Source of the DNA: Trichaptum fuscoviolaceum
Lineage: Eukaryota > Basidiomycota > Agaricomycetes > Hymenochaetales > Trichaptaceae
Reading direction: 5' to 3'
Assembly (NCBI GenBank): GCA_910574455.1
Contig: CAJSYZ010000004.1
Coordinates: 1,798,001-1,862,000 of the forward strand
DNA: 64,000 nt
Position 1 is the first letter of the stretch; the number at the start of each line of letters is the position of its first letter. This document shows positions 43,738 to 55,623 of this stretch, one piece after another. The notes below the pieces were generated by a model, which was not told where the DNA came from, made no database searches, and saw nothing but the letters and a program-made list of their open reading frames with translations. A program made the translations under genes and the position numbers.

Positions 43738-45242
43738 ATGTCGGTGATAAATGAGGAACTTGAAAAACTCTCAACAAATCCAGAGCAACTTCTTAGGTGT
43801 GTCAGATGTCCACATTCTCAAATTTATTTTATCTAATACATTTCAAAGTTGGGACCTGAAGCTCTTGACAGAGCTTGATGAATGGCAAAATGCACTTGGG
43901 CAGCATAATGTGCAAGTTGGAGAAAGAGCTTTCCAAGTTGCATTTGATTTACTCAGCCCAGAATTAATAAATACTCGTATGCATTTATATACGATCTACA
44001 ATTTTATTCGACTCAAACTTCTTGCGTGTCTACAGACGCTGCCTCAATATTGCAAATCCCGATCTTTGCAACAAATCCGTTGGATGAATGGAATGTAGTA
44101 TCACATTTTTCTGGTGGGTATGGTGTAGTCTGCAAAGTCGAGGATCGTGATAACCCAGGGAGCTGGGTGAGAGCACTTTAATAGACTTCAGTGTTAACCT
44201 GGTCTAATCTATAGTCCAACTCATAGGTGGTAGTCAAGTATTTGAAGAATGATTTTCCAGAAGAAGTGAAACGACAATGTCTTGTCAGTGTTACTCGTTC
44301 AAGTTATAACCTCACATGACTGATGTTGCATTAGCGATTTGTCCGCGAAGCAAGAATTTGGCGCAGTCTCGTGCATGAGAACATTGTCCCACTGATGGGC
44401 ATATGGATCAATTGCAACGAACACGGGGCACCACTTCCCGCGTTTGTTTCTCCGTGGATGGACGGCGGAAGCCTTTTTCACTTCTTGAGATCTGAAGAGG
44501 GTCTGAAAACGACTATGAATTTCAGGATGAGGATGGTAAATACGCATAATAGTCACAAATGCTATAGCTTGTAACTCACTTATCTTCAGCTTCTCGACGT
44601 TCTCGGTGCACTGCAGTACAGTAAGTCTTGCTTTAATTAGCTATTAAAAGTTGATTTATAGCGTATTCTCGTAGTGCATAGCCAAGAGAACATAGTTTCG
44701 CATGGGGACCTTTGCTCTGTATGTCATTTTCCGATAGTATACGTGCCTTTTTATTGAAGGGAATTCTCTCGCTCTAGGGCAACATCCTTTTAGGGAATGG
44801 TCGGGCTTTCATCTGTGATTTCGGATTGTCTCGGATAGAGGATGGCACCGGCGGCCTCACAACAAGCAAGACTAGAAACTTCCACTGGATTGCACCAGAG
44901 CGTTTACCAAACTCACCAAATTATGTCAAGGTTCCGAATCCAAAGAGTGACATGTTTGAATTTGGAGTCACATTCTGGGAGGTACGAAAGAATACTTAAT
45001 CAACTGTGCCATTTGGTTCATGATAATCACAGACGATCACCTGTAATACGCCTTGGGGTGAGGCTAATCCTATCATACTGCGCTTCGAGCAAAATAAGCA
45101 GCTACCTCAGCCAGCAAACATGCCTTCCGAAGTCTGGGACCTGATTCAGCAGTGTATGAAAGATAATCCGGAGGAACGAATCACAGCCGGAATGGCATTC
45201 CCGATCTTGCAGCATTTCGTTTCCACTGGAGTAGATTGGTAG
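43738..45242 (+). CDS. TKL-type protein kinase 1, 354 residues
   Basis: Nine exons join in phase: 43738-43796, 43849-43976, 44036-44166, 44227-44283, 44335-44535, 44590-44620, 44675-44718, 44778-44981 and 45033-45242. A short helical N-terminus (about 80 residues) precedes the kinase domain: glycine loop FSGGYGVVCKV, VVVK lysine at about 110, HENIVPLMGIW, catalytic HGDLCSGN (Asp about 214), CDFGLS (Asp about 231) and WIAPE. HGD in place of HRD is common in fungal TKL kinases. It looks catalytically competent and cytosolic, since no membrane segment is visible. Two similar kinases lie downstream at 46.6 and 50.7 kb. Confidence 0.8.
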
Positions 45243-45572
45243 CTCATTTATTAGCGCAAGCTTCCTGCTATTGTACCTTCTATAGTATAGTAGTTTGGAT
45301 ATGTGGGCAGATATTCGTCATTTGACATTTCCGTATATACCGGGTAAACTACGCTTATTACGTAGTACAAACAGTAACTTGAATTACATAGTAATTGCAT
45401 AGCCACTTCAAGTTGACACTGATGTCCATACACACCCACTGGCACTCACTGGCACTGGCAGGCTCCGGCTAGTGACACTAGTGACACATCGGGACACATC
45501 GGGACACATACGGACAAACTGTCACAAACAATCTTGCTTCGCATCAGACACAAGGTCTATCTCCCTTCGTCG
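45243..45572. other. Spacer with palindromic words and a short tandem repeat
   Basis: No gene. Positions 45395-45480 carry CACTGGCACTCACTGGCACT, GGCTCCGGC and CTAGTGACACTAGTGACAC. Directly after them come three near-copies of CACATCGGGA / CACATACGGA at 45480-45520. Confidence 0.5.
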
Positions 45573-46318
45573 ATGGAAGAGCACAGCTTCCTTGATAGTT
45601 ACACATACGACCTTGATTCTTCTTCAAAGACCTGCATCCGAGAGGGTCATATCTCAAACCTTTGGCAGGACCTCTTCTATTCCAACCACCAGGGCCTTAT
45701 TTCCGATGAGCTCAGAGGTACTTGCGAACTATCTCGATTAGGCTGGAGCGCTGAAGCTTACTCTCGTGACATTAATTACCCATCTTACAAGACTGAAAAT
45801 CGAATTCAGGACATAAAACACGATATAGTAAAAGGTCAGACAGAGCGATGGATGAGCCCCACGGAGGTAGCGAAATTTACACAGGCGGCAGAGATGTGAG
45901 TACACCTTGATAGCAAAAGATAATATTTCTCGGACGATGACAATGGTGGTATTCTTCTCTGTTCAAAGACTTCAAGATGATATTTGCGCCGGAAAATTCA
46001 AGGTTACGGAAGTGAGCTCAAGGATCGCGGGTTTGAAAGCTATCATAGATGTATGAATATAAGGTGACGAGTTACTCAGTTTACTGACGCTTTAATAGAA
46101 AGCTGAAAAAATCAGACGACCTCGTTCGCTACTTTATGCCCTTGCTTGGTACGAGGAAATGCCTGAGACGGACCAGCTACCGGTTCTCCAGAACACACAC
46201 ATGGGTGCGTCATTTAATAACGAAATTAACACATCCGTATCTGTATAACATAGCCCTATCAGGTCACGATATTTTAGAAGGTCAGGCAATCTCTGTCGAG
46301 CCGATATCTAAGAGTTAG
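45573..46318 (+). CDS. Unrecognised four-exon protein, 188 residues
   Basis: Exons 45573-45895, 45969-46050, 46099-46204 and 46263-46318 join in phase and end with TAG. The start MEEHSFLDSYTYDLD is the first ATG of the frame. The protein is charged, probably helical, and has the block TERWMSPTEVAKFTQAAE and a C-terminal half rich in Ala/Leu/Glu (SLLYALAWYEEMPETDQ). No signal peptide or membrane segment is seen. It lies between two TKL kinase genes and could be a cut-down relative of their N-terminal regions, but I see no clear alignment. Function unknown. Confidence 0.55.
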
Positions 46319-46586
46319 CCTTCCTATCGATCAGTACGAGGCCCTCGCTCATTAGTTAACAAGGTGATAGGTACACGATTTACTCAAATTTGGAGTACCT
46401 GTGCAGTTCGGTGATAAGATACCTAAACCATGAAGTTACGTGTCATGCTATCTACATGAAAATTGACTATCTCTAACTTGCGAGGATTTGTAGGCTATTC
46501 CGCAAAAGACTCTTGTCCTTAGGATTTCTGACTATCTAGTTGACACTATCAAGATCGTTTTATATCTTGGAAGAAAGCGGATAAAC

Positions 46587-48561
46587 ATGTCCACCATTGC
46601 TCAGCACGCTACAGTGTGAGTGTACGCTTCCGTACTGTATGGGTCTATTCTATTCACAACCTCATCTTCGGCAGTGCGATTGAATACCTACGCTCAAGCT
46701 TTACGGAACATGGAGTAACTCTGAAATTTACTCCGAGCCGGAAGCTAGAAGAGAGGATGAAATTATGGGGATCATCCATCACGGTCTGCACTATAATATC
46801 ACTGTCGACATGCACATTTTTGAGAGCTGCAAATTTACAGAGTTTCGCTTCTTTGTGCAGTAATATAAGCGGTGTGTAACTTTTACTACCTACTTATATT
46901 GTTAAATAACTTAGTTATCTCGCATTTAGCCATACCTGTTCTCGAAACAGATGCACCATCGAATTCTAATGCGGATACAATTCTCTTGGAGGAGGTGGAA
47001 CAATGGAATACTCCAGAGGACTCTAAATTGATCGCTCCTTCAACATCGGGTGTCGATAACGAGAAGCTCCGAGTTGCGTCGCATATCTTCACCTTCAAGA
47101 TAATATCCGACAGTAAGCAAACCTCCTTTCTTCGGTCTAGTGAGACTGACATTAAAAAGAGTTTAAAAATGTCCTGGGAATTCCTGTTTTACTTGACGGC
47201 ATGACTATGTCTAAGCGTTTGCGACATTGTGGGCAGAAGGGTTCATTCGCCGATGTCTATGTTGTCGAGCTAACTGAGACTCTAATGGTGCGCATTCAAA
47301 TAATGCCCGTAATTTGATCTACGTTTCTCAGCTTCATGTTGAACTAGATACCTTCAATTAGTGTTGTGACTATAAATGGCGCCCGGAAGGAGGAACATTG
47401 GAACATTGACAAGGTGACGATCATATCAGTAGTTGCATAGTAATAATGAGCTGAACGAATTCAGGTTGCGGTGAAGGTAGCCAAAATGGATATTAATACA
47501 GAAACGGAAAACAATATATGCGTAGTAAGCACTCCGAGTCCTATATTCAGTCCAGACGATGCTTGACGGATGCGCTTCAATCATTACAGCGAGTTGCGCG
47601 GGAGCTCAGAATCTGGAATAGGATGCGGCATGAGAACATACTATCTTTGCTTGGACTATGGGAGAATTTCGCAGTCGGTGACATGCAGATAGTGCAGTAC
47701 TCCGTTCCGGTGTCCCCATATTTTGAGGACGGAGATCTGCGCCAATACATCAAGAATCATGATGTATCGCTATTTGAGAGGCTGTCATTCGTAGGTGTCT
47801 GTGTTTTGGGGCATTAGCAACTTCTAACTAAATGAAGCTGCGTGATATCGCTGGAGCACTGGCATATAGTGAGTGTGATTTATTTTTAAAGTGTACTGTC
47901 AGTTGAGCTTACATCTGGAAGTGCACAACTTCGATTTTGAAGTGGTTCATGGTGATTTGCGAGCGGTAAAATCATTCAGAGTGCTCGGCCTTCCGTACCT
48001 AACATTTCATATCTCAGGCCAATGTCCTTGTCAGACGAAAGAGAGCGTTTCTGTGTGACTTTGGTATCTCGCATCTTCAAGATGGTGTCTCCGGGTTTAG
48101 CACGAAATCGCACGGAAATGAGCGTTGGATGGCACCTGAGCTTCTTGCTAAGAATAGCAAACCGACCTCTGAAGGTGATATCTACTCCTTTGGTTCAGTC
48201 ATGCTCGAGGTACGTTCTTCCGAGACATATAATTTATCTCCCGTTTGACCATATACAGGTCCTCTCGGGTGAGAGACCTTGGGCATCGGAGCCTAACGAC
48301 ATTGCCGTCACTCTCCGTGTGAGGGCAAAGCATGAGACTGCTCCGAGACCCGTTAAAGTCAGCAACGATGCTCATTGGAACGTCATTAAGAAATGTTGGA
48401 AATTTAGCCCTGAGTTGAGGCCGTTGGCCAACGAGGTGCGAAGTTCGGTCGAAAAGTTGGTGAGGGATGCATATACCCCGCCAGTCATGCTCGTACCTGG
48501 ACCAGGAATGGGCCCATCCACAGTTCTGACGGAAGTACAGACTCAAGGAGTACTGATATGA
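46587..48561 (+). CDS. TKL-type protein kinase 2
   Basis: It starts MSTIAQHATV at 46587 and ends TGA at 48561. The first two exons (46587-46615, 46675-46783) and the kinase exons are clear; the joint between about 46783 and 46937 is unresolved. An N-terminal region of about 110 residues ends VASHIFTFKIISDS, matching VASSLFTYKIISES in kinase 3. The kinase domain has GQKGSFADVYVV, VAVKVAKMD, HENILSLLGLW, VVHGDLRA followed across an intron by NVLVRR, CDFGISHL, RWMAPE and a C-lobe VIKKCWKFSPELRP. All key residues are present. After the domain is a 30-residue Pro/Val-rich tail (PPVMLVPGPGMGPS). It is convergent with the minus-strand kinase-like gene F. Confidence 0.7.
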
Positions 48562-48878
48562 TGAGAAGGAAATATCTTTTTTGGAGATAGCATCGGAATA
48601 CACTAATTTAAATTTACTCCTGTGAAAGCGATGGGTTGGATGTACAGTACTACCCGTTTACAAACTTAAAAGTGCATTAGAAATTTATGCGACGGAAAGT
48701 GAGCGTAAAACAATAAACAACGAAAACGGTAGTCGAAGGAAGACAAACGAAACAAGTTAGCGCGTGAGAGAATGAAGGCATTATCGTTCATGGTCAAAAT
48801 CGGAGCTGTCAATCAGACGTTCTCCGGAGTCACGGAGGAATAGTGAGCGAAGTAAAGCATGACATCTCCTTGCCAGGT
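48562..48878. other. Short spacer between convergent kinase genes
   Basis: About 300 bases of AT-rich sequence separating the stops of TKL kinase 2 and kinase-like gene F. Nothing else is recognisable. Confidence 0.5.
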
Positions 48879-50375
48879 CTAAAGCGACGCGAAGCGGTGT
48901 AAGCAGGACAGTAACCGGTAGGGATTGAACGGATATAAAAATGCAAGGTAAATTTTTGTATCTGCACAAAAGAGAGACTGGACGGAAGTCTTACCAACGT
49001 GAAGCCTGAAGAAGTGCCGAACTTCACGAAATAATGGGCGAATATCATAGAAGATGCACCTGACGATATTCTCGTCCACGGGATGTAAACGCCAGCGAAG
49101 AGATGTTCCTCTCTGTTTGCTGATCAACTCCTGAAACAAATCGAGTGCCTCAGATGCGAAGGGTCGATCATCGGGCACAAGCTCCGTCATAGCTTCAGAT
49201 AATGGATTGAGGAAATCAAGGTTTTTGTATCTCTGAAGATCATGCCGTCAGTGAGGCAATATGCCAGGAGCGAATGGACTCACAGAAACTAAGATCTTCT
49301 TATAAACGTTTCCCAGTGTAAAGACATCGACAGCGAAGGCATTGTACAGTATCCCCTTGTCATTCAATTCCGGGACTTCGTGATCCAATGCCCGATCCCC
49401 CGTTACCAAAGGTGGGTCAAATGGATTGGCGAAGAACGTTGATTCCCCAAAGTCAATGAATACGTATTTCACGCGCTCAGCGTCGGCGCGGTTTATGTAC
49501 TTGCTGTAGTACGCAGTCGTCTCTTTAGACCTACTTTGCCAAGAAGGATGAAATCCTTTGGGATACATTGAATTACCGTCCATCATGATGTTCTTATCTG
49601 CCAAGTCTCTATCACGCCCTTCAGTTTCTAACCATACTAGATTAACAAGCGAAAACATACCTATGAGCAACTCGCTGACTGTGAAGATAGACCAACCCCT
49701 GGACCAAGGTTAGCGTACGATACTCTTAATGACTTAGATTTGCGAACCTCGAGCGTCTGCCGGATAAAATCAACAACCTCCTCAACGTAATAAAAGGGAG
49801 GGTCATCGAATTTGCGGTAAAGCGGCATAACAATGTAAGCAGCATTACTGTCTTCTTCGTCTTCGAATGAGTCAAGGATGGGAGTGCAATGATTGGCAGG
49901 ATCTTGAAGTCGCTCCGGAGAAGACAGCATGCAACCTATTTCGATCTCCTTTGATTTTGGTTTCACCCATTTAATAGCGACGACAGAGCCATCCTCAATG
50001 CGAACTGCATCAACAACTTTCTCTTTCTATATAAAAGAAAAATTAACAGAAAGCTTAGAGAAGTAAGGAGGGGAAAGAACAAACCCCATGCACAAGCGCA
50101 TCTTCGCAATGAAAGGGGTCAATATTCGTACCAAGCCAAGACGGTTTCCATCCGGGGCGAAATCGATGTCTTAAACGATATCCGTGTCGCAAAAGGCTAT
50201 GATAGTGATCTCTCCACCAGATCTCATCGTCTGTAAGGTCGAAAATGCGTCCTTCAAGTGTGAGTACAGTAAATTTGGCAATGTCCTCTGGTCTGTTGAC
50301 GCGAGCAGCTCGATATGTTGGCAGGGGAGGCGATACCGGCTCATCCTCTAAGTGATCCAGATGCTCATAAGACAT
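48879..50375 (-). CDS. Kinase-like protein F, canonical catalytic residues
   Basis: Six exons on the minus strand: 50375-50085, 50026-49748, 49698-49661, 49608-49284, 49232-48995 and 48961-48879 (417 residues). Exon lengths 2-4 (279, 38, 325) equal those of gene B, so the family duplicates with its introns. The N-terminal signature is WWRDHYHSLLRHGYRLRHRF, then PGWKPSWLG. VAIKW, HRDL split across introns with KNIMMDG, and DFGES are intact, so it is probably an active kinase. The last exon is only moderately hydrophobic (LAFLYPFNPYRLLSCLHRF), unlike the clear anchor of gene B. It is transcribed away from TKL kinase 3. Confidence 0.75.
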
Positions 50376-50737
50376 TTCGGTGGTACACTGAGAAATCAGG
50401 AGGTAAGAGGTCAAGTGCAGACAATAGCTCGACGATGTAAGAAAAATCGAACATGACAATTGACAGTTGGGCAACCTTGGTGCCAGTGTGCCGAAATTAC
50501 GTACTGCCAATTGTAGTGTTAGTAGCTTAGTCATACACAGCCACGTGCCAGCCTGAGCCTGAGTGCAGTGCCAACTGCTCGATTCGGACAACGACAACAG
50601 AAGCCCATTGACGCCCATAAGAAAACAAGGGCACACACATCCAAATTGGGACTTTGCTTCCACCAATCTCTCTATCCGTCCTTTCCCTCCTGGCAACGAG
50701 AGTGCATGCATTTGTTGTTCTATCAATCTATTTGAAT
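50376..50737. promoter_or_regulatory. Divergent promoter interval, gene F / TKL kinase 3
   Basis: About 360 bases between two genes transcribed apart. It contains GTGCCAGTGTGCC and GCCTGAGCCTGAGTGCAGTGCC, relatives of the recurring words. Promoter role inferred from position only. Confidence 0.35.
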
Positions 50738-53700
50738 ATGGCGCTATCAGATCGACTACTTAAACCAGTTGCTACAGTCTGCGTTACTTCACGGTATCCT
50801 TACTTTCGCGTCCAGGTTTTCCCGAAAGCTGGTGGATTATGTCGAACGCGGTACGTGGACGAGTACAGTATACCATGTCGATCTAACACATCACCACCCA
50901 GTCTATGATTACAGCAGAAGATGAACTTGGTAGACTTCGCCAAGACATTAGAGAGAATAAAGCTCGACATTTGCTTGGCCCAGAGCACTTAGATGATGAG
51001 ACGCACAAAATGTTAGCTGAAGCTGAACGGTGAGCTGTTCTTCTCTTTGGAGTAGCATTGAAAGCGAGCTTATGCGATGAGGCAGCTGGAAGTATCAGAT
51101 CGATATTGCGAGGGCTAATGTTCCCAAGCAAAGAAACCCTTTCACTTCATTCTTTCAAACGATAGGGATTATAGAAGCACCAGCCTACTCACAGGAGTTT
51201 TTTGTAGAGAGGATAAGAGAGTCTAGGGATAAAATGCGTGTAAGTATGCTTCTACTTGGTTCTCTGTATGAATGTATTCATGCTTTACAGAAAACGGTTG
51301 GCGTGCGCAGGCCATACGTCGGAATATGTACTGTCGGATTTTACAAGTTTTTCCCGGGAGGCCAGGCAGTTTGGACCTCATCATATCTAGGATCTGAACG
51401 TGAGTGAATCTAGTACACAATCGAGATGCGTCGTTAGTCAATTGATTATTGAATAGATATGAATAATTCAGACACTACCACCAAAGGGCTTGCTTTCTAC
51501 GAACAAACTCCGTTAGCGAAAGGTGGCACATCTTACTTATATCATATCTACTTTTATTGATCGTAGGCTCGAGCAGACGATGCGTACAAGCTTTGTGATG
51601 ATCTGTCACGAATCTGTTATGTTGTTCAAGGACACATCTTGCACAAGGATGTAAGTCCCTCTTCACTAAGCATTTCGGAAATGTAATCCAAGGTTTTCTT
51701 CAGACATTCTCCCATGAAGATCAAGGACTGGTCTCAGAGATAGCCAAACTTCTCGAAGCCTCGATAAGCCTAATTGATCGTCTTCTCCAGATTCCGCTTT
51801 GCCTATCAGTCCTAACCAATAGGGCAGTCGAGTAGGTGATACAGTTCAGCACTCAGAAAATATTAAGCAAACCGTCATGCATTCGTTACAGTACTGTAGA
51901 TACGTTTCATCTATACATTCGGAACCGGGCCGGCAACCAGGAGAGGGATACCTCTGGCCTTCGGGCAAATATGGCTCAGTGGAAAGAGGCATACGATGTA
52001 CGTTTCTCTATCTACGAACTTCTTAACGCAGATAACTTATGTCATTAACTATAGCATTTTCAACGGATAGAAAAACAAATACTGACGAGTTAGTTTGTCT
52101 TTAGTAACATCTGGCTACCTACTGATCCTCGAATTATAGACTCTGAAGCAATGAAGCGAATCAAACACACTTGGATAACTGCTCAAATCATAGAGGAGTG
52201 TAATCTATGGAACGTCGAAGCCTCGAAAGATTCACGATCACAACAAGGGCTAATGGAATCTGAAGATAATTCAAAGGTTCTCGCAGTTGCTTCAAGCTTG
52301 TTCACATACAAGATCATCTCGGAAAGTAAGAGCTGATAGCAATAGTTATCGTTATACTGATATCTTTCATTCAGAATTCAGGACACAACTGAAACTATGC
52401 GTTCTTATGGACAATATTCCCGCCATATCGTACACAGTTCCCCAGTCACGAAGTGGAAGTTTCGGTGATGTATATCGAGTTAAGCTAAAAGAATGTCTTG
52501 AGGTTGGTACATCCCTTCTGCAGTTTATCGTCCTAAATTTCAGTCCAGAAGAGTGAAGAAGTTGTGTCGACGGATGGCAAAATCAAAAAGATAAACTGGA
52601 CCATTGATGAAGTGAGTGTAGTTCAAATATCCTGTGCTTACTCAGAGTTGCGAGCTCAGGCAATCTCCTAGGTTGCAGTAAAAGTTGCAAAGAAAAACGG
52701 AGACCCGTCGGAGAATGACATTTGTATTGTATGCTCACTTACTTCATCGTCAACCTCATAGGTGTATTTGACATTAGATCCTTAGCGAGTAGCTCGGGAG
52801 ATTAGGATATGGAGCAAAATGAAACACGAAAATATTGTCCCCTTACTTGGTCTATGGTCCGGATTTTCTCCACGAGCAGGAGCACAAGCGGATTACATCG
52901 TACCCGTTGCACCTTGGATGGAAGAGGACTTAAACAGCTACTCGAAAAAGCAGATAGGAAAGTGTCATCTGCTGTCTCTTGTGAGCATATCAATTCATGA
53001 TTACTGTGTCGGGTACCTAACCTAAACCTCCCAGCTCCGTGACATTGCCAGTGCTCTCGAATATAGTGAGTACTACACCTTTCAATATAAAGCACAAAAT
53101 ACTGACAATATCGAATGATAGTGCATAATAGCACACCAGCTTTTGTACACGGCGATCTTCGGGCGGTAATTACTAATGATACCTTCTTCTATACGGGAAA
53201 CTTAAACTAATGAGGAGGAATATAGAACAACGTTCTCGTCAAAGATGGACGTGCCTACCTCTGCGATTTTGGTATTTCGAAGCTCGAAGATGACATTGCT
53301 GGCTTCACTACGAGTCCACATGGTAATATACGTTGGCAACCTCCAGAACGAGCAATAGAGACGAATACCGAACCTACCGTTTACGGCGATATGTACTCTT
53401 TTGGCTCAGTTATGTTTGAAGTAAGTGCCCAGAGTCATATCTAACTCCAGATCTAACATTTGTCCACAGACACTAACAGGCAGATACCCATGGCCGGACA
53501 TCAAAGATCATGATTTGATAATGATACGAAGTGAGGATAGTTTTGCAACTTCGCCTTTTCCGAAGAATGGTTTGATAGACGAGCACATTCAAAAATTGAT
53601 CAAAAAGTGCTGGAGTTTTGGCCCTAATTTCCGCCCGACTTCGAGGTTTATGCATGGTGAACTTTTAAAACTGATAAATCAAACATCATCCACTGCATAA
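50738..53700 (+). CDS. TKL-type protein kinase 3 with long N-terminal region
   Basis: The start is uncertain: an ATG at 50738 lies just before the first convincing coding block (YLNQLLQSALLHGILTFASR). Exons then chain by phase through AEDELGRLRQDIREN, IDIARANVPKQRNPFTSFF, VGVRRPYVGICTVGFYKFF, ARADDAYKLCDDLSRICYV and LLEASISLIDRLLQIPLCL. A GTAGGT donor at about 51833 removes the stop that would otherwise end the upstream part. The kinase domain follows: SRSGSFGDVYRV, VAVKVAKK, HENIVPLLGLWSG, FVHGDLRA then NNVLVKDG, CDFGISKL, RWQPPE and KKCWSFGPNFRPT, ending with TAA at 53700. It is probably an active kinase. The roughly 400-residue N-terminal region is unrecognised and absent from kinase 1. 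Confidence 0.7.
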
Positions 53701-54820
53701 TTTCTAGTATACTAAATTATATCAGGCAATTACGCCATGTATTTATGTATCTGCTATCCAGTCTGAATTTGCCAAGACATTTCAATTTTCATTTACTGCT
53801 CTGACAATCGCGAGTCATCATGAGAGCTGACGAAGAGAATAATTGCCGAGAGAGATAGCACCAACTCGTTATTGCGCTCCTGCACGACAACGGAACAGAA
53901 TCCTGATTAATCCAATCTGTTGTTCTTCCTATCCCGCACGCTACCGTCTGTTGTTGAAAATTGAGGACAAATGGCCTCCATAAAGGACGCTTTAGTGGGA
54001 GATTGGGCTAGCAAGCTCTTATGGGAGAAGTCGCCCTAGAGCTCGACCAGGTCGTTGTTCTGATTTAAGAGCGAGTGTGGTCGCGAGGGAGTGATACGGT
54101 AATTCAGGCCCATTATGAACTCCACACACTGTCCGCCTCAGAACAAGAAGGAAGTGACTCTGAGAAATTCTAAAAGAACCACACCATCGTACTACATAGA
54201 AAAGGCGACATACTTGTGCACCATGGAGTTCACAAGTTCAATCTTCCTGGAGTTCGCTTAACATCGTTTGAAATCTTCCATCTATCTGTTAAGTTTGAGC
54301 ATAGGACGCAAGCGATAGTGTGGATGGGGGCTGGTAGACGAAGGAGCCGGGGATGACTCTGGGGTCAACGACCGTCGAGCGCGTTCAAGAGCGTATTGTG
54401 AATCCATGTCGCCATGATTGAGAGACAGCGGATGGCGGGGTTATCTACAGACTCTCAGCATAACGTGTAGTAAAATCAAAAGAAAAACATTCTGTGAGGA
54501 TAAGACATCCTGATAGATCATCCAGTGGAATTTCGTCCGCCGAGCCCCCGGGCCGGAGGAAGTTCAAGTTACCGGGAACTCGGCAGCGACTCGGCTTTAA
54601 CTTGAAGTTTGTAATCTAGTTGAACTCGCCAATCATACAATCCGACGCGCGTCTAATACGCGCCTCTCTCGCCGCTCTTTCAAGATCATTCAAGCATCTC
54701 CATATTCACGGGCTTGTTGGACCTCATAGCTATTCCCGCTACCCCTTGGGTAGCTGGGTATTCTTAGGGTATGCAACTGTCTGTTTTTACCGCCAAAACT
54801 CAAAAGGTCACGTGAAATTG
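53701..54820. other. Repeat-rich spacer, no gene
   Basis: No supported gene. About 53938-54045 is the second copy of the short conserved block found beside the gypsy element (frame ending WASKLLWEKSP-stop). Palindromic words reappear at 54545-54610 (AAGTTCAAGTTACCGGGAACT, AACTTGAAGTT). ATTCCCGCTACCCCTTGGGTAGC at about 54733 belongs to a repeat family also seen at 56180. Confidence 0.4.
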
Positions 54821-54821
54821 C

Positions 54822-54862
54822 TTTATTTGGGGGGTCCTTGGATATATATGGGCAGATTTCGA
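54822..54862 (+). repeat. Short dispersed repeat, copy 2
   Basis: Partner of 31393-31434: TTGGATATATATGGGCAGATTTCGATA preceded by CTTTATTTGGGG. Same orientation. Confidence 0.6.
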
Positions 54863-55623
54863 TATATAAGTCTATTTCTCTCACATGACAATGACAAAGA
54901 CTCATAAGTTATGTAAAGTAGTGTCTCGGGTAAACCCGAGTCCGCAGCTCGCCATCGTTCAATGCTCGACATGTTCTCTCTCCCTTGTCTTCTTTGTATG
55001 TTGGACTCACATATTGGTCCTCCTAACGGCGACGCGCTCTCCTTCGTCGGAACGGCAACGGTTCGCAACGGGCCATCATGGGCTGAAGGTGTCTTGCGTG
55101 TATAATTTTACGGAAAGGGCACACCAATTAGCGACGCTCACTGTACCGCCGACCACGATGACCGACTGACGCCCCTACCGCGATTGCGCACAGTTTTGCG
55201 TGCGGTGTTCCTCTCCCACCTTGCTGCCATCGGCGTACATGGACGAAGTGTACTCACTTGGATGAAGGGCTCCTGAAGGCTGCGAGCCACATGCATACTG
55301 GTCCTCCCTGGCCGTATTGCAGGTCGCTTAATTGACCCGGCGCAAGGAACGAAGGCAGGTCGTTGGCGGCAGGACTGGGAATGATGGTGTCTTTGCGAAT
55401 GTCACTGAAAAATTAAGCCTCCCCAGGCTCATAGTGGAAGGTGCGCCTATTTTGCTGCATCAACAAATTGCTTCTTTACTTTGTTTTCTAACGGGATTGT
55501 TTCGGTGACTCTTGCATTCCATATTCAATAGAAGATTGCATCCATGTTGTCGGAGGAGACACAGTAGGATGCACCACCATCAAACGCCACCGCTCAGATG
55601 CTGTTCGCCGCTGTCTCATTTTA

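Noticed and set aside
45480..45520. CRISPR-like short repeats
   Set aside because: Three near-copies of a 10-11-nt unit with no spacers; a plain tandem repeat in a eukaryotic genome.
54620..54907. 95-codon plus-strand frame
   Set aside because: It spans dispersed repeats, including the 54822 copy, and has no coding features.
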